NCBI GenBank assembly: GCA_933228895.1
Contig: OW121846.1
Location: 147,082,746 to 147,146,745 of the forward strand
Reading direction: 5' to 3'
DNA from: Platycnemis pennipes
Lineage: Eukaryota; Arthropoda; Insecta; Odonata; Platycnemididae
Length of the DNA stretch: 64,000 nt
The notes under the pieces were generated by a model. It did no database searches, was not told the origin of the DNA, and saw only the letters and a program-made list of their open reading frames with translations. How positions within the stretch are numbered: the stretch's first letter is position 1; every line of letters starts with the position of its first letter. The translations under genes were made by a program, and so were the position numbers. Below, one piece after another: positions 21,840 through 32,910 of the stretch.

Positions 21840-22095
21840 TTATGAGAAGTGCCTGAACGGCAGGCAGCAGGTCTACATAGTAATAAGGGATTGGCTGTTA
21901 ATACATGCATCTTGCAATACAGACAAATCTAAAATATTTCCCCTACCTATTCCTTTACTATGCTGCTTCGTGTGCTCTCTTACAATTCGGGGGATAAATG
22001 ACATTTTGAGCCATCGGTGCGACAATCTATCTCTCTTACGTTATTTATCTGGTTTAATCTAATCACACTGGTGTTTTTAATATTTGCCTAACATT
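21840..22095 (-). mobile_element. 3' end of a second LINE family (decayed)
   Basis: The minus-strand translation resembles the 25765-25980 fragment (I-L-K-T-P, then V-R-E-H-T-K-Q-H-S-K-G-I-G-R). Stops interrupt it. It ends in CATCTACATCTACAT, the (GTAGAT)n junction. Confidence 0.65.
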
Positions 22096-22112
22096 TTCAT
22101 CTACATCTACAT

Positions 22113-22675
22113 TTTGTGTGCAGCGAAGACCGGCAAGATTTGTAAAGGGACGATACGATAATTATATTTGCGTAACCAGTCTATTAAATGAATTGAAATG
22201 GGAGTCATTGTCAGATCGCAGGTTGAAATTTAGACTTAATCTGTTAAACAAATTCCAAGGCAATATTTTCAGTGATGATGTTAAAATTATTTTGCGAACC
22301 CCAACTTACTATGGCAGACTGGACCATAATCATAAAATTAGAGAAATTGATTGCCGAACTGACCGATTCAAAATGTCCTTTTTCCCTCGTACAATTAGAG
22401 ATACGAATAACGGTAAATATGTCCTATCGGAGAGTAGCAATGAATAGCATTGGTAAGTGCATGTTGGTTTGAGTACTTAAAGCTAACCCTACTAACAGAA
22501 TGTTTTTACATGTTTTCTTTGCAATTTCTATCTTTTTTAAATAGTGTAGTTCTGACTACTATATTCATACTATTCCTTTTTTATGCATGATATGTAGTGC
22601 ATGTTTGGTGAGAAATCACCCCCTGCCACACACCCTTGTGGTGGCTTGCAGGGTATTATGTAGATGCATATCTAC
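22113..22675 (+). mobile_element. CR1/L2-like LINE, short 5'-truncated copy
   Basis: An open frame 22118-22447 encodes the RT C-terminal domain (R-P-A-R-F-V-K-G-R-Y-D-N, then R-T-P-T-Y-Y-G-R-L-D-H-N-H-K). It is followed by the shared 3' UTR ending CACACACCCTTGTGGTGGC and GGGTATTATGTAGATG. It is very similar to the 3' end of the copy at 22.8-25.8 kb. Confidence 0.85.
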
Positions 22676-22679
22676 ACGA

Positions 22680-22770
22680 TACTCTCTAATCCACCGCGAG
22701 GGTGTGTGGCAGGGGATGAAGATCACCAAGCATGCACTACCGTCATGCAAACAAGCAACTATAGGGTCTC
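22680..22770 (-). mobile_element. LINE 3' UTR fragment in opposite orientation
   Basis: It contains GGTGTGTGGCAGGGGATGAA and CATGCACTAC, the signature of the minus-oriented copies, directly after the plus-oriented tail at 22675. This tail-to-tail arrangement lies just before the longest LINE copy. Confidence 0.7.
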
Positions 22771-22806
22771 ATGGAAGTAGATTCAATAGATAGATCCATC
22801 CAATAG

Positions 22807-25539
22807 AATAGATGGATCCATCACCTTATTCATACTACTGATGCAGATGTAATTATAGGAACTGAAAGTTGGCTGACGGATGACATTTCTGATTCAGAAA
22901 TATTCCCCAAATCTTTTAAAATATATAGAAAAGATAGACATAACAGAGCAGGTGGTGGTGTTTTCATTGCAGTCAAGAACTCAATCATTAGCAAAGCAGT
23001 TATATTTCCCGACAACCCCTTAGAATGTGTTTGGTGTTCATTAACATGCCCTAAATCCAGATCAATATCTGTCTGCGCATTCTATAGGCCCCCAAACACT
23101 GATGTTGAGTCATTATTAGAACTGGGAAACCAGATAAATACAATAACGTCCCGTAACAGCGAACGTAATATAATAATAGGTGGAGATTTCAATGCACCAT
23201 CAATAGATTGGAGAACATACTGCTTCAAAGCTGGAGGAAGGGACAAAGACATCTGTGAGACTCTATTAGATGTGTTCTCCAATAACTCCCTGACACAATT
23301 AGCTACAGCACCTAATAGAGGGGACAACACTCTTGATTTACTGGCAACCAATATCCCACAACATGTGACAATGATTGACACGGTTGATGGAATCAGTGAC
23401 CACAGAGTTATAACTGCAAAACTCTCGCTATCTTTAGATAAAAATTTTAAACAAAAAAGAAAGATTTACATTTTTAAAAGAGCAGACTTTGCTAACTTTA
23501 AAATTTATTTAAGAGATTCCTTATCGGATTTCAAAAAGTCTTCCATAAAGGTATGTACAAACGATTCATGGAAGTCGTTCATTAATATCATGCGCTCTGG
23601 GATCAACAGATTTATCCCTAGTAAATTCAAAAAAGAAAGCACTGAACCAAGGTGGTACAATGCCGAAGTGAGAAAATCCCTGAGACGGCAGCGAATATGT
23701 CATGCTAAAATGAAAAGAATTAGTAAAAATATGCCCACTGATGAGCGTAATGTAATTATTGAAAATTATAAAATTTCAAAATCCACTGCAAAGACAGCCC
23801 TTAGTAATGCATTTGCAGAATTCAAAAGAAAAACACTTGGGGAACAATTGAAAGAAAATCCAAAAGTCTTCTGGTCGTACGTAAGAGAAGTGCAAGGCCA
23901 TAAGTCTGCCGTCCATTCACTTAAAAATGATAGAGGTGAAATGACCACAAACACACTCGACAAAGTTAACTTGCTAAATTCCTTCTTCCAAACCGTTTTT
24001 AACCCACCTTCCGGGGATTCAACTGTCGTGTTACCTGACCTCTTTCAGCAGTTGATGCAACCAATTGACATTTCCTGTAATGGTATTGAAAAATTACTTA
24101 AAGATATAAGCCCCAACAAATCTCCTGGCCCTGATCAAATTCCCTCCCGCGTATATAGAGAGTTAGCATCCGAAATTTCCCCCTACCTTGAAATAGTATT
24201 TAATAAATCCCTGACCGAACACGTCGTACCGATGGACTGGAAAGCAGCCGATGTAACACCCATTTTTAAAAGTGGCGATAGGGAGCAGCCATCTAACTAC
24301 AGACCTATATCCCTCACATCCATTTCATGCAAGGTCCTAGTACATATAATTGTCAGTTCAGTCATGGGACACCTAGATAGCCAGAATTTATTGTCCAATG
24401 TCCAGCATGGCTTCCGAAAGAGCAGATCGTGTAAAACCCAACTTGCTCTCTTTTCCCACGATATTTTAGTTCCTGGCGAAAATAATATTCCAGTGGATGC
24501 TATATTTCTCGACTTCAAGAAGGCTTTTGAAAAGGTTTCTCACAGCAAACTAATTTTGAAGTTAAAATCTTATGGGTTAGACAGTAACATTATATCATGG
24601 ATTAATGATTTTCTGCATGATCGGGTTCAAAGGGTTGTTTTGGACGGTGTTTCCTCACCGTCAATTAAAGTCACTTCGGGTGTCCCACAAGGTAGTGTGA
24701 TAGGTCCACTCCTATTCCTTTTGTATATTAATGATATCCAAAAGGTGGTAAAAAGTAAGCTTCGTCTATTTGCCGATGACGCAGTAGTGTACAGGGAAAT
24801 TCTATGCCCGAACGATAAAGAATATTTAAATATTGACCTACAAGCAATTGAAACTTGGTGTGATACATGGATGTTAGAATTAAACTTTAAGAAATGTCTT
24901 GTAATGAATTTTTGGAAAAAGAATAGCTCTCCTCCTACCACTTACAAAATAAGTAATAATGAATTAACAAACGTGGAATCCATTAAATATCTTGGAATAA
25001 GACTGACAAATGATCTTTCCTGGGGTAAACACATTCGTGAAATAATGGGTCAAGCGAATCGCAAACTGGGTTTCATTAAAAGAGTATTGGGTAAATGTGA
25101 CGATCATGTACGAGAAATCAGCTACTTTTCCCTTGTTAGACCTCATTTGGAATATGCTGCCAGTGTATGGGATCCCTACGAAATCGGTCTAAGTAATGAA
25201 CTTGAACGTGTGCAGCGAAGATTGGCAAGATTTGTAAAGGGACGATACGATAACCTTATTAGCGTAACCAGTCTATTAAATGAATTAAATTGGGATTCAT
25301 TGTCAGATCGCAGGTTGAAATTTAGACTTAATCTCTTCCACAAATTCCAAGGCAATATTTTCAGTGATGATGTTAAAAATATTTTACGAACCCCAACTTA
25401 CTATGGCAGACTGGACCATAATCATAAAGTTAGAGAAATTGATTGCCGAACTGACCGATTCAAAATGTCCTTTTTCCCTCGCACAATAAGAGATACGAAT
25501 AACGGTAAATATGTCCTATCGGAGAGTAGCAATGAATAG
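22807..25539 (+). CDS. LINE ORF2: AP endonuclease + reverse transcriptase (5'-truncated, otherwise open)
   Basis: One frame is open for about 910 codons, from after a TAG at 22804 to the stop at 25539. The N-terminal ~190 residues are an endonuclease missing its first strand: G-T-E-S-W-L-T-D, F-Y-R-P-P-N-T, I-I-I-G-G-D-F-N-A-P-S and I-S-D-H-R-V, the last with the catalytic His. The RT follows: S-P-G-P-D-Q-I-P, N-Y-R-P-I-S-L-T, F-L-D-F-K-K-A-F-E (motif A; the catalytic first Asp is present, the second Asp is Glu), G-V-P-Q-G-S-V-I-G-P (motif B), F-A-D-D (motif C), then the long C-terminal domain. The order EN-RT and motifs suggest a CR1/L2-type element. No initiator is present because the 5' end is truncated, so it is an unlikely autonomous source despite the intact RT. 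Confidence 0.9.
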   Translation, partial: NRWIHHLIHTTDADVIIGTESWLTDDISDSEIFPKSFKIYRKDRHNRAGGGVFIAVKNSIISKAVIFPDNPLECVWCSLTCPKSRSISVCAFYRPPNTDVESLLELGNQINTITSRNSERNIIIGGDFNAPSIDWRTYCFKAGGRDKDICETLLDVFSNNSLTQLATAPNRGDNTLDLLATNIPQHVTMIDTVDGISDHRVITAKLSLSLDKNFKQKRKIYIFKRADFANFKIYLRDSLSDFKKSSIKVCTNDSWKSFINIMRSGINRFIPSKFKKESTEPRWYNAEVRKSLRRQRICHAKMKRISKNMPTDERNVIIENYKISKSTAKTALSNAFAEFKRKTLGEQLKENPKVFWSYVREVQGHKSAVHSLKNDRGEMTTNTLDKVNLLNSFFQTVFNPPSGDSTVVLPDLFQQLMQPIDISCNGIEKLLKDISPNKSPGPDQIPSRVYRELASEISPYLEIVFNKSLTEHVVPMDWKAADVTPIFKSGDREQPSNYRPISLTSISCKVLVHIIVSSVMGHLDSQNLLSNVQHGFRKSRSCKTQLALFSHDILVPGENNIPVDAIFLDFKKAFEKVSHSKLILKLKSYGLDSNIISWINDFLHDRVQRVVLDGVSSPSIKVTSGVPQGSVIGPLLFLLYINDIQKVVKSKLRLFADDAVVYREILCPNDKEYLNIDLQAIETWCDTWMLELNFKKCLVMNFWKKNSSPPTTYKISNNELTNVESIKYLGIRLTNDLSWGKHIREIMGQANRKLGFIKRVLGKCDDHVREISYFSLVRPHLEYAASVWDPYEIGLSNELERVQRRLARFVKGRYDNLISVTSLLNELNWDSLSDRRLKFRLNLFHKFQGNIFSDDVKNILRTPTYYGRLDHNHKVREIDCRTDRFKMSFFPRTIRDTNNGKYVLSESSNE

Positions 25540-25765
25540 CATTGGTAGCTGCATGTTGGTATGAGTACTTAAAGCTAACCCTACTTAAAGAGTGTTTTTG
25601 CATGTCTTCTTTGCAATTTCTATCTTTTTTAAATAGTGTAGTTCTGACTACTATATTAATACTATTCCTTTTTTATGCATGATATGTAGTGCATGTTTGG
25701 TGAGCAATCACCCCCTGCCACACACCCTTGTGGTGGCTTGCAGGGTATTATGTAGATGTAGATGT
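22813..25765 (+). mobile_element. CR1/L2-like LINE, longest copy
   Basis: 5'-truncated in the endonuclease, with a full RT and a 3' UTR (25540-25765) ending in short GTAGAT repeats. It serves as reference for the fragments at 16.9, 18.8, 22.1 and 32.5 kb. I could not define a target-site duplication because both ends abut other LINE fragments. Confidence 0.85.
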
Positions 25766-25980
25766 AGAAGATGTTAAGCATATTTTAAAAACACCAGCGT
25801 ATTATGCTAGATTAAACCAGGTAAACAACGTAAGAGAGATTGGTTGTTGCAGCGATAGACTCAAAATATCATTTTTCCCCCGTACTGTAAGAGAACACAA
25901 TAAGCAGCATAGCAAAGGGATAGGTAGGTGAGATATTGCTAGAGTAGTCTGCAATGCATGCTGCACGTATTAACAGTACA
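25765..25980 (+). mobile_element. 3' end of a second LINE family
   Basis: It encodes H-I-L-K-T-P-A-Y-Y-A-R-L-N-Q-V-N-N-V-R-E and S-F-F-P-R-T-V-R-E-H-N, then a stop at 25931. It is related to, but clearly different from, the main LINE (R-T-P-T-Y-Y-G-R-L-D). Its inverted partner is 21840-22095. Confidence 0.7.
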
Positions 25981-26542
25981 AACCCGTTCATTGTAGGTAA
26001 ATGAAGATAAAAATACGTAGATAAACGATATTGTAACCAATTTTCCCTTTAATACTATGTAGATATAAACCATATTGATATTGTGCATTGGCTAGATCTA
26101 TTGTCTAGCATGCTTCCATGTAGCAGACTAGTTGCGCACGAGTTAATGGCAGGGACCAGAAGATCACAGTAGAAACAATACTTCCTCTCATGAAAATTTA
26201 TATTTAAACGTCTCGAATGTTTTTTTCCATGATTTGTTGTTCATTTCGTTCCCTGAAAATATGTTTAAATAAACTCTTAACACATTCAGAGAAACAAACG
26301 CTATCGAAGGCTAAAAAACGTCAACATTTACGCGACCGAGAGTTCACGCAGATTCGCAATTGTTACTAGTCAATCCTTGGGAGTTGATAATGGCGTAAGA
26401 AACTTTAAATAAGTTCGAAAAAGTATCGTACTATTTTTAATAATTTCAATCACTGTTGAAGTTAGCAGAATGGATGAATGTCTCGATTAATAACATACTA
26501 AACATAACAAATAGGGCATCTTCGAGGCAATAACTTTAATGT
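25981..26542. other. Unrecognised spacer inside the outer inverted repeat
   Basis: AT-rich, with no open frame or motif I recognise. It may be original loop sequence of the outer element. Confidence 0.4.
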
Positions 26543-27025
26543 ATTTCAAGCACTCAACAGTTAAAATGTATTAAACTGCTTTAACATGTTAAAACTTATG
26601 CTTCAACAGTTATTATTACATTATTCCATCAAGATCTCCCTCTATCAACGCTCTTAGCTGTTTAAAACCACCGCGTTTAACCTCCAGAAAATGCAACGTT
26701 GCCAAGTGTGAACGGCACATTACTGAAGGATTCTTGAAAAACGTTAATTTTTATCGTAGAACGTTGATCAAAAGACGCCCGTAATTCTCTTAGAACGTGT
26801 GATACAATGGCGGTAGTAAATTGTTGCTCATTTAAATAGTTAATAACTTTTAACATCGTATTGCACGCGGTCAGTTTCCAACCCGCGGCTCCTTGCCGCG
26901 AGAGTCCGGTCGCTGATGAGGGTCGAAGCCGAGCGAGGGTCCGGATTAGGACGATCGCGAGCAGAGACCCTCGCTAATGACCTTCTACCTGCTCTGCCCC
27001 CCAGAAAACTACCATTAACCATACT
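26543..27025 (-). repeat. Outer inverted repeat, right arm
   Basis: It is the reverse complement of 19540-20022. A hairpin with perfect 10-bp arms AGCGAGGGTC/GACCCTCGCT and a CGATCG-containing loop lies near 26931-26976. No clear target duplication is visible outside the arms. Confidence 0.85.
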
Positions 27026-28190
27026 TTGTTTTTGCTAAGTTAAGGTTTTTCACGGAATGGGAAATATTTTGTTTAAAAAAATAATTTGTTTCCCCTTTGA
27101 TTTCACGTGGTAACTGTAGCGAAAGTCTAAAAATTTAACGTGACAACTGTCTTTTGTGCTCTGATGAAATCATGATAAATGCGGGATATGTTCAACTAGC
27201 TGACGTCCTGTTTGGAATAATTGAGAACCCAGTATAGGTAACAGACTTCTCCTTGACTTCTCCGACTTCATGGAGAAGTTTTCGTTAGGGAGCTCTCAGT
27301 TAGCTTCACTTGGGAGATTACAAGACTCTAGGGCTCAGATTCAAATATTCGGTTTGTGTGAACGTCATTGCATGAGTACTCAAGGACTTGGTGAAAGCAT
27401 AAGGTTTATACTGGTCAGAGAACATAATTAACAGTTTATACGAATTAAAACCTGAAAATTATTTATGTGCGGAACAAAAAAATTGGCATTTGGATAGTGA
27501 ACGAGCATTTATTACGTATATTATAATCCTATGCCATTTGAATGTTTTGTTGGCGGTATCGTGTTCCATCAAATAATCTACCACTGATATTACACTTGGA
27601 AACCAAAAACCTCTTTTATTCTCTGCCCCGTTCGAGATTTCATCGCTTTTTTTCGGTTTCCTTCACTCTGCTTTGATAGTATGAACGTTCGAATAAGATT
27701 TACAAATTCCAGAGGGTTAAAATTCATCTACCCACTTCAGTAAAAATTCCACCTCCACGTAAATAGCCTCTTATCCTCTATGGCCACATTGATCTCAGCC
27801 GTAGGTGGACATCATAATAACAATATGATAACAGCGATCTGTTCACTGAAACGGGATTTAAAGATAAGTGATCTGGATCTTTAAGAATTAAAAATTGATT
27901 TTTATGACTTTAACCATTTATTTGCCTTAGTTGTGTATATAATTGCTCATTTTCATGAGGCAAGTAATGGTGCAGTGACAATGTGGAACTAAAATTTAAC
28001 GGACAGGCTTGTAAATCATTTACCAACTGTGAAGGAATTAAGCCGTAGGAAAACACGCAACCATATATGTAGAGACTGAAATTACTGAATAGAACTATTT
28101 ATCGTTGTAATATTTAGCTTTCCAGTCAACACTTAATTTTTATTCCAAAAAGTCAGAAAATCCCAATTTATGTGTCTCGTGATTGCTTCT
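27026..28190 (+). other. Intron DNA without recognised feature
   Basis: AT-rich sequence between the inverted-repeat element and the next M13 exon. It contains no ORF, repeat or RNA gene I can support. Confidence 0.5.
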
Positions 28191-28198
28191 TTTTCCAG

Positions 28199-28282
28199 AA
28201 TTAATCGATCAACCACCAACGAAGGATGAAAACGAAGCAATAATGAAGGCGAGGAAGCTGTACGCATCGTGCATGGATCGCA
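28199..28282 (+). CDS. M13 metallopeptidase, short internal exon
   Basis: An 84-nt exon bounded by TTTTTCCAG and GTGAGT. It encodes L-I-D-Q-P-P-T-K-D-E-N-E-A-I-M-K-A-R, then K-L-Y-A-S-C-M-D-R. The pattern 'K-A-(K/R)-x-L-Y-x-S-C-(M/I)' is conserved in neprilysins and directly follows the helix encoded at the end of the 8589-8909 exon. Two bases complete the Lys codon split across the intron, and the exon ends in phase 1. The downstream M13 segment that usually begins with a 'G-G-W-P' motif was not found in the rest of the window, so the next intron probably extends beyond 64000. Confidence 0.85.
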
Positions 28283-29794
28283 GTGAGTAAATGTGACCTT
28301 TTCCAAAAACTATTGCTCAGCTGTATAACCGCACGTGTGCAGGCTCTTTAAAATGTTACATGCCTCGTTAAGTGCAATTAGTTTTGCCGTTATAACCTCG
28401 GGGGAGGGAGGGGGGGGGGTGACGGAAGGTAATATTACTTGGACAATCCTATTTAAGCTGTTTTCGAGCTTTAAGTCACTCACCCATCACCTTATGTCGG
28501 CAGAACTAATGAAAATTTTTACAAGATCTGGAATACAATCCTGATGTCCTGATCGAAGAACTCATCCCCGAGTGACAAGACCTCTCTGTGAAATCCTTTG
28601 ATACGATAATAGCATACTTACGCGTGTAGTTAGCCACTGAGAATCAGTGAGATCCAAGGTCGATTTCCCTTTCATTTATACTTAGAGTGGATAACTGATA
28701 TGGCTTCAAGTGAGCTATTGCGACACGAGAAGAGCAGAAGGGTGGTAATTTATGAAGAAGCGTAAACAAGGACGCTCTCGGCCACATGACAAGCAGATTT
28801 GGGGAGCAGGAAGGTTATACAATAGAGAAAGCGAGCGCACTGCAGACGTAGTGTCCTTTGTCCGGCTATTATAAATATTGCCGAGAGCACCAATACAAAG
28901 AGAATAGACTGGATGACGCAATCGCCTTGACATGCGTCGTGGAGGAAATTCAATTTCTCGCGCAGCGCATAGTCGAAGAAGGCCCCGACGTGTTTGTATG
29001 TGTCATTTTAATTAATTTGGATTAAGTTTTCCTTATTTATTACTTGTTACTACTGGAGGGTGAGGAATTTAAATTTGGAACCCGTTGTCAGGCTTTTTCC
29101 CAGTCATATGTTTCTATCCCTGTCTGTGCGAGCGGGGGCGGATTTAAATTGGAAGTTTGTGGAAACGGAGTGTTATATATAGTGTATTGGGTGTATTGAA
29201 ACGGCGTGTTGGGTATAGAGTACAGTACACAACGCCATGTATTGAGATCTATTTGAATTTAGTTATTGAATTTGTCTATGCAAAGGAGGGTGCTCTTATT
29301 TGATATTAGCTGACATTGCGTGTCAAAGTTGTACCTTCGCCCGTCATTATACCATTTAAACATTTTTATTTCCACATTTAGATGTTTACAATGGTATAAC
29401 TTGTAATTAGTTGGTTGGAAAATGGAGAAAAATGGAGGAAAGTCACGATGGAAAAAACAAAAGTATTCATTGCTTTTTCATGAAATTTCCTAATTAACTC
29501 CATTCAGGTATCTTGGTGTGGTCACTCACTGCCGATGGTATATTTACGCAAAGAAACTGAAAAGTACCCCCGAGCTGCGCATTTCTAAGGAAAGATGCTG
29601 GATCATTTAGAAATTCACGCTTATTAATTAGATCTAATGTGAAACCATTTGGCGTTAATTCAGCATGTAAGCACTTCGTATACCCACTCAACGGACGTTT
29701 CAGTTTGGCTACGCAACAAATATGTATTTTACATTGCTGTGACTCCTTAATAATGAAGAATTAATCATGTTGTTACTGCTTGATTGATGAACTA
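28283..29794 (+). other. Probable M13 intron sequence, nothing recognised
   Basis: Contains a G-run (28404-28421) and short ORFs without motifs. I see no RNA gene or mobile element here. Confidence 0.4.
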
Positions 29795-30000
29795 ATTGGC
29801 ACACGTGGCGGCGGGGATAATCCCTCGCCTGTCAATTCCAGGGTCGAGGGTTCGAATCCCGCCCGGGGAGGATATTTCCCTTCCTGGGGCATGGATTGGT
29901 TTGTTCTTGTGTAATTGTAGAATGTAAATAGTTCGATGTAATGACCGTCTGCGTTGTTTTCGGGGTATTGATAAATTAATGATAAAATAAATAATATAAA
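29795..30000 (+). mobile_element. tRNA-derived SINE
   Basis: The head looks like a tRNA: an A-box-like GTGGCGGCGGGGATAATCC, then a perfect B box GGTTCGAATCC at 29849-29859 followed by CGCCCGGGG. An unrelated ~100-bp body with CCTTCCTGGGGCATGGATTG follows, then a tail with AAATTAATGATAAAATAAAT. This head-body-AT tail layout is that of tRNA SINEs. The exact ends are uncertain. Confidence 0.65.
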
Positions 30001-32470
30001 TGACTAATGCGCTTACCTGGCTATAATTACGAATTCATTTACTTTTGTGAGCACGGGGAATCCTCTTTACCATTTCCCAAAGAGAATTTCCAATGCATCC
30101 ATACTGCATATCTATTCATAAAATCAATTCCGATTTTAATGGTAGATAAATTGAAATAAACTAAATTCGTTACTATGCGTATAAAACTTGATAACGCCGT
30201 AATTCAACAGATTATCTGCAATTAAAAGAAATAATTTTTTAGACAAAATCTCTTTTTTATGGAGCTTAAACAATTATACTTATATGAGAGTTTAATAAAA
30301 AAACCTTCATTATTATCATCGGAACAATCAGATGAAAAGAATTCACACCTATATTTTTCTATAATGGTTCATCATGCTATTCATCGAGATTAAGCTCATT
30401 TCCTATACATACACAGATCTAAAATTAACAGTAGGTAGTTTAATAGCCTTTTTGCAATTATTATGGATAGGATATTTAATTTTAGTATATAACAGAACGT
30501 TGGAAAAAATAAACCTATTATTTAAGCTGGAAAAGTACCTAATCTGGCGAAATTCCTTTTATTCATTTGCAGCTGGCAACAAGATTGCCATAATGTCGTA
30601 TTTACTGACTGGAATGAAAGTTTTGATAACGTTTACAACACAAAGCCAAATGTTAAAAATGTTAAATTATATCCTTTTAGCCTTCATTACTTCAAAATGT
30701 GAATACAAAAGCCCTATATTATAATTTAAATTAACATATTGGAATTATCTTATCAGTATTTAATTATTACGGGAATAAATAGGGTCAACGCCTTAAAAAA
30801 AGGAGGTGGGAGAGACGATTGACCAGCCCAGTGCAACTCCCCTATCCCAGCCATGCAAACCAGTGTCGCCGTTACTGTCGCCCTGCGAGAGTTTCACTGC
30901 GTAGGTGGCAGCACTAACGCTCGCCCTTGCTCCCTTAGTAGTTTATATGGGTGAGATAGATGGAAGAGGTTTTCAATAGATGTTTTCGCTTTAAAATATA
31001 GAATCAAGCTCTGAAGCATTATGTGGATACAATTTTTTATATCTGTTCTGTGACAGGAATGCGTGGAAAACTAAGTGACGACGTCCGAATTTCTCCTCAA
31101 CAGTCTTAACATATATCGTCTGCTAGGCCTTCAGTCGATTAAGCAGCGATAAAGTTGAAGTGAAAAACACACGGAATACAAAAACGAAAAAATGTTGATA
31201 AAGTATTCCAACGGCCAGTGACAATGTTTTCATAGTTGTAAACTAAGCCCAGCCCCATCTTCCCCAAAATCTATTGTCACTTATAAGTTATGGTCTCTGA
31301 ATTTTGCGCAAACATTTTCACGTATGACCATTTCTACAATTTATATCAAACCGTATCAAATATGATCCTTCCTTATAATCAAGATTTTTTCAATCAATTG
31401 CAAAAACGAAGCATCATGGGCATAATTTGTTTCTATATGTATTATCGCATCAATATTCAGTCGTTTGCCTTAGCAGACCCGACTATTTGCAGAAGGGTTA
31501 TCTTCAATTTGACAGGTATTTCGCAAATTCGCAGCTGCCCAGTAATGGAACTCTCCCGTGAAGTTGCAATTTAATGTTAACATTTATGAAGCTTTTCTTT
31601 CTAGATTGTCATTGTTGTGATTGTCCACTTCTTCTTCAGCAAAGTGCCCTTGTAACACCTTTTTAAGACTGTACTTTCCCATTAGTAGCTGATCGAAAGC
31701 ACCCTTCGTAAAAACGAAACCGCTTTTTGGGACCACATTTGTTGTATGTATGCATTTTCCTGATCCAAGCCTTCTTCTCTCCGGCGCACATTGTCAACAA
31801 AACAGCCTCTTCAATCAGAAGGTGGAATTTATTACTTCTCTCTCCATTTTTACCCTATTTAGCAAATCCCACACAAGCAATTGCTTGATCAAATTTTCTG
31901 ACAATTTCCAATTCCCCGCTGTTCTCTAGTAGGTTTGGGATTACGGGTGCGTCGACGACTAAGGTCATTAGCACCACGTGCAATCCAATTGCATCATAAT
32001 ATTTTTTCCCCAATTTAATATGGATGTTCTCTTGAGTATCATATAAGACATGAATCCCTTTCAAGTTAAAAAGTGAAAGCTAATGCCGTAAATGGCATAG
32101 TTAAGGCACAAACTCTTATCAATCCAGAAAAGCCTTGTTAACGAAGGCTGATGCACACAATTTTCAACAAAAGGTATAGTTGTTTATGCGACTGTGGTGA
32201 AGTTATATGTCATGCCTTGGTTAGGTTCACATGCGATTAAACAAAATAGGTTATACGATTTTCAAGCATTTAATGGAATCCGAGCTAAAGTTTTAAATAT
32301 TAAGCATTGAATAATTTTAATACCAGTAACTAATTACGTCCTAACAAGAAGACTGATCGATTTTTAGCTTACCAACTGCTATAAAACAACACTAATGGTA
32401 CGAACCACAGGTATCCCTTGTTAGAAATCATTAGGAATACGCCGCCAATATATAAAATCCTTATGAAAAG
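30001..32470. other. AT-rich DNA without recognised feature
   Basis: Includes a 116-codon hydrophobic frame (30374-30724) and a 94-codon frame (31290-31574), neither with a recognisable domain or homologous neighbour. I do not call genes here. Confidence 0.45.
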
Positions 32471-32475
32471 GGCTT

Positions 32476-32910
32476 TAAATAACGAACTGGAACGTGTAAG
32501 GCGAAGATCGGCAAGATTTGTATAGGGACGGTACGATAACTATATTAGCGTAACCAGTCTGTTAAATGAATTAAAATGGAAGTTATTTTAATTGGGACCG
32601 TAGGATGAATTATAGACTTTAATAAATTCCAAGACATAATTTTCACTGATTACGTTAAAAATATTTTGCGAACTCCAACTTACTATGGTAGACTGGACCA
32701 TTGTCATAAAATTAGAGAAATTGATTGCCGAACTGTCAGATTCTAAATGTCCTTATTTCTTTGTACAATTTGGGATATGAATAGGTTTAAACATTATTTC
32801 CAATTTTATAAATACAAGTACTGATACCATAGGTAGTTGCATGTTGGAATGAGAAATTTAAGGTATTACAACTAAAAGCACGTTTGTGCAGGGTATTATG
32901 TAGATCTATA
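32476..32910 (+). mobile_element. CR1/L2-like LINE 3' fragment (decayed)
   Basis: Nucleotide blocks match the main LINE in order: GAACGTGTAAGGCGAAGATC, GCGTAACCAGTCT, CCAACTTACTATGG, GAAATTGATTGCCGAACTG, TGCATGTTGGAATGAG and GGGTATTATGTAGAT. Multiple stops and indels mark an old copy. Confidence 0.8.

Larger units (their letters stand above)
8910..28198 (+). other. ~19.3 kb intron of the M13 gene, filled with repeats
   Basis: It is bounded by GTGAGA at 8910 and TTTTTCCAG ending at 28198, and both exon ends are phase 1. Inside lie the 58-bp satellite, LINE copies in both orientations and nested inverted-repeat elements. That the two exons belong together is inferred from adjacent conserved M13 segments, matching phase and strand. 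Confidence 0.75.

Noticed and set aside
26895..26980. Hammerhead-ribozyme-like core (CTGATGAG...CGAA) in both outer inverted-repeat arms
   Set aside because: The invariant GAAA is GAAG and I could not draw a convincing stem I. A covariance-model search would decide; a high score would overturn this.
30374..30724. 116-codon hydrophobic ORF, possibly a membrane protein
   Set aside because: AT-rich sequence gives Phe/Leu/Ile-rich frames by chance. No conserved motif or gene structure around it.
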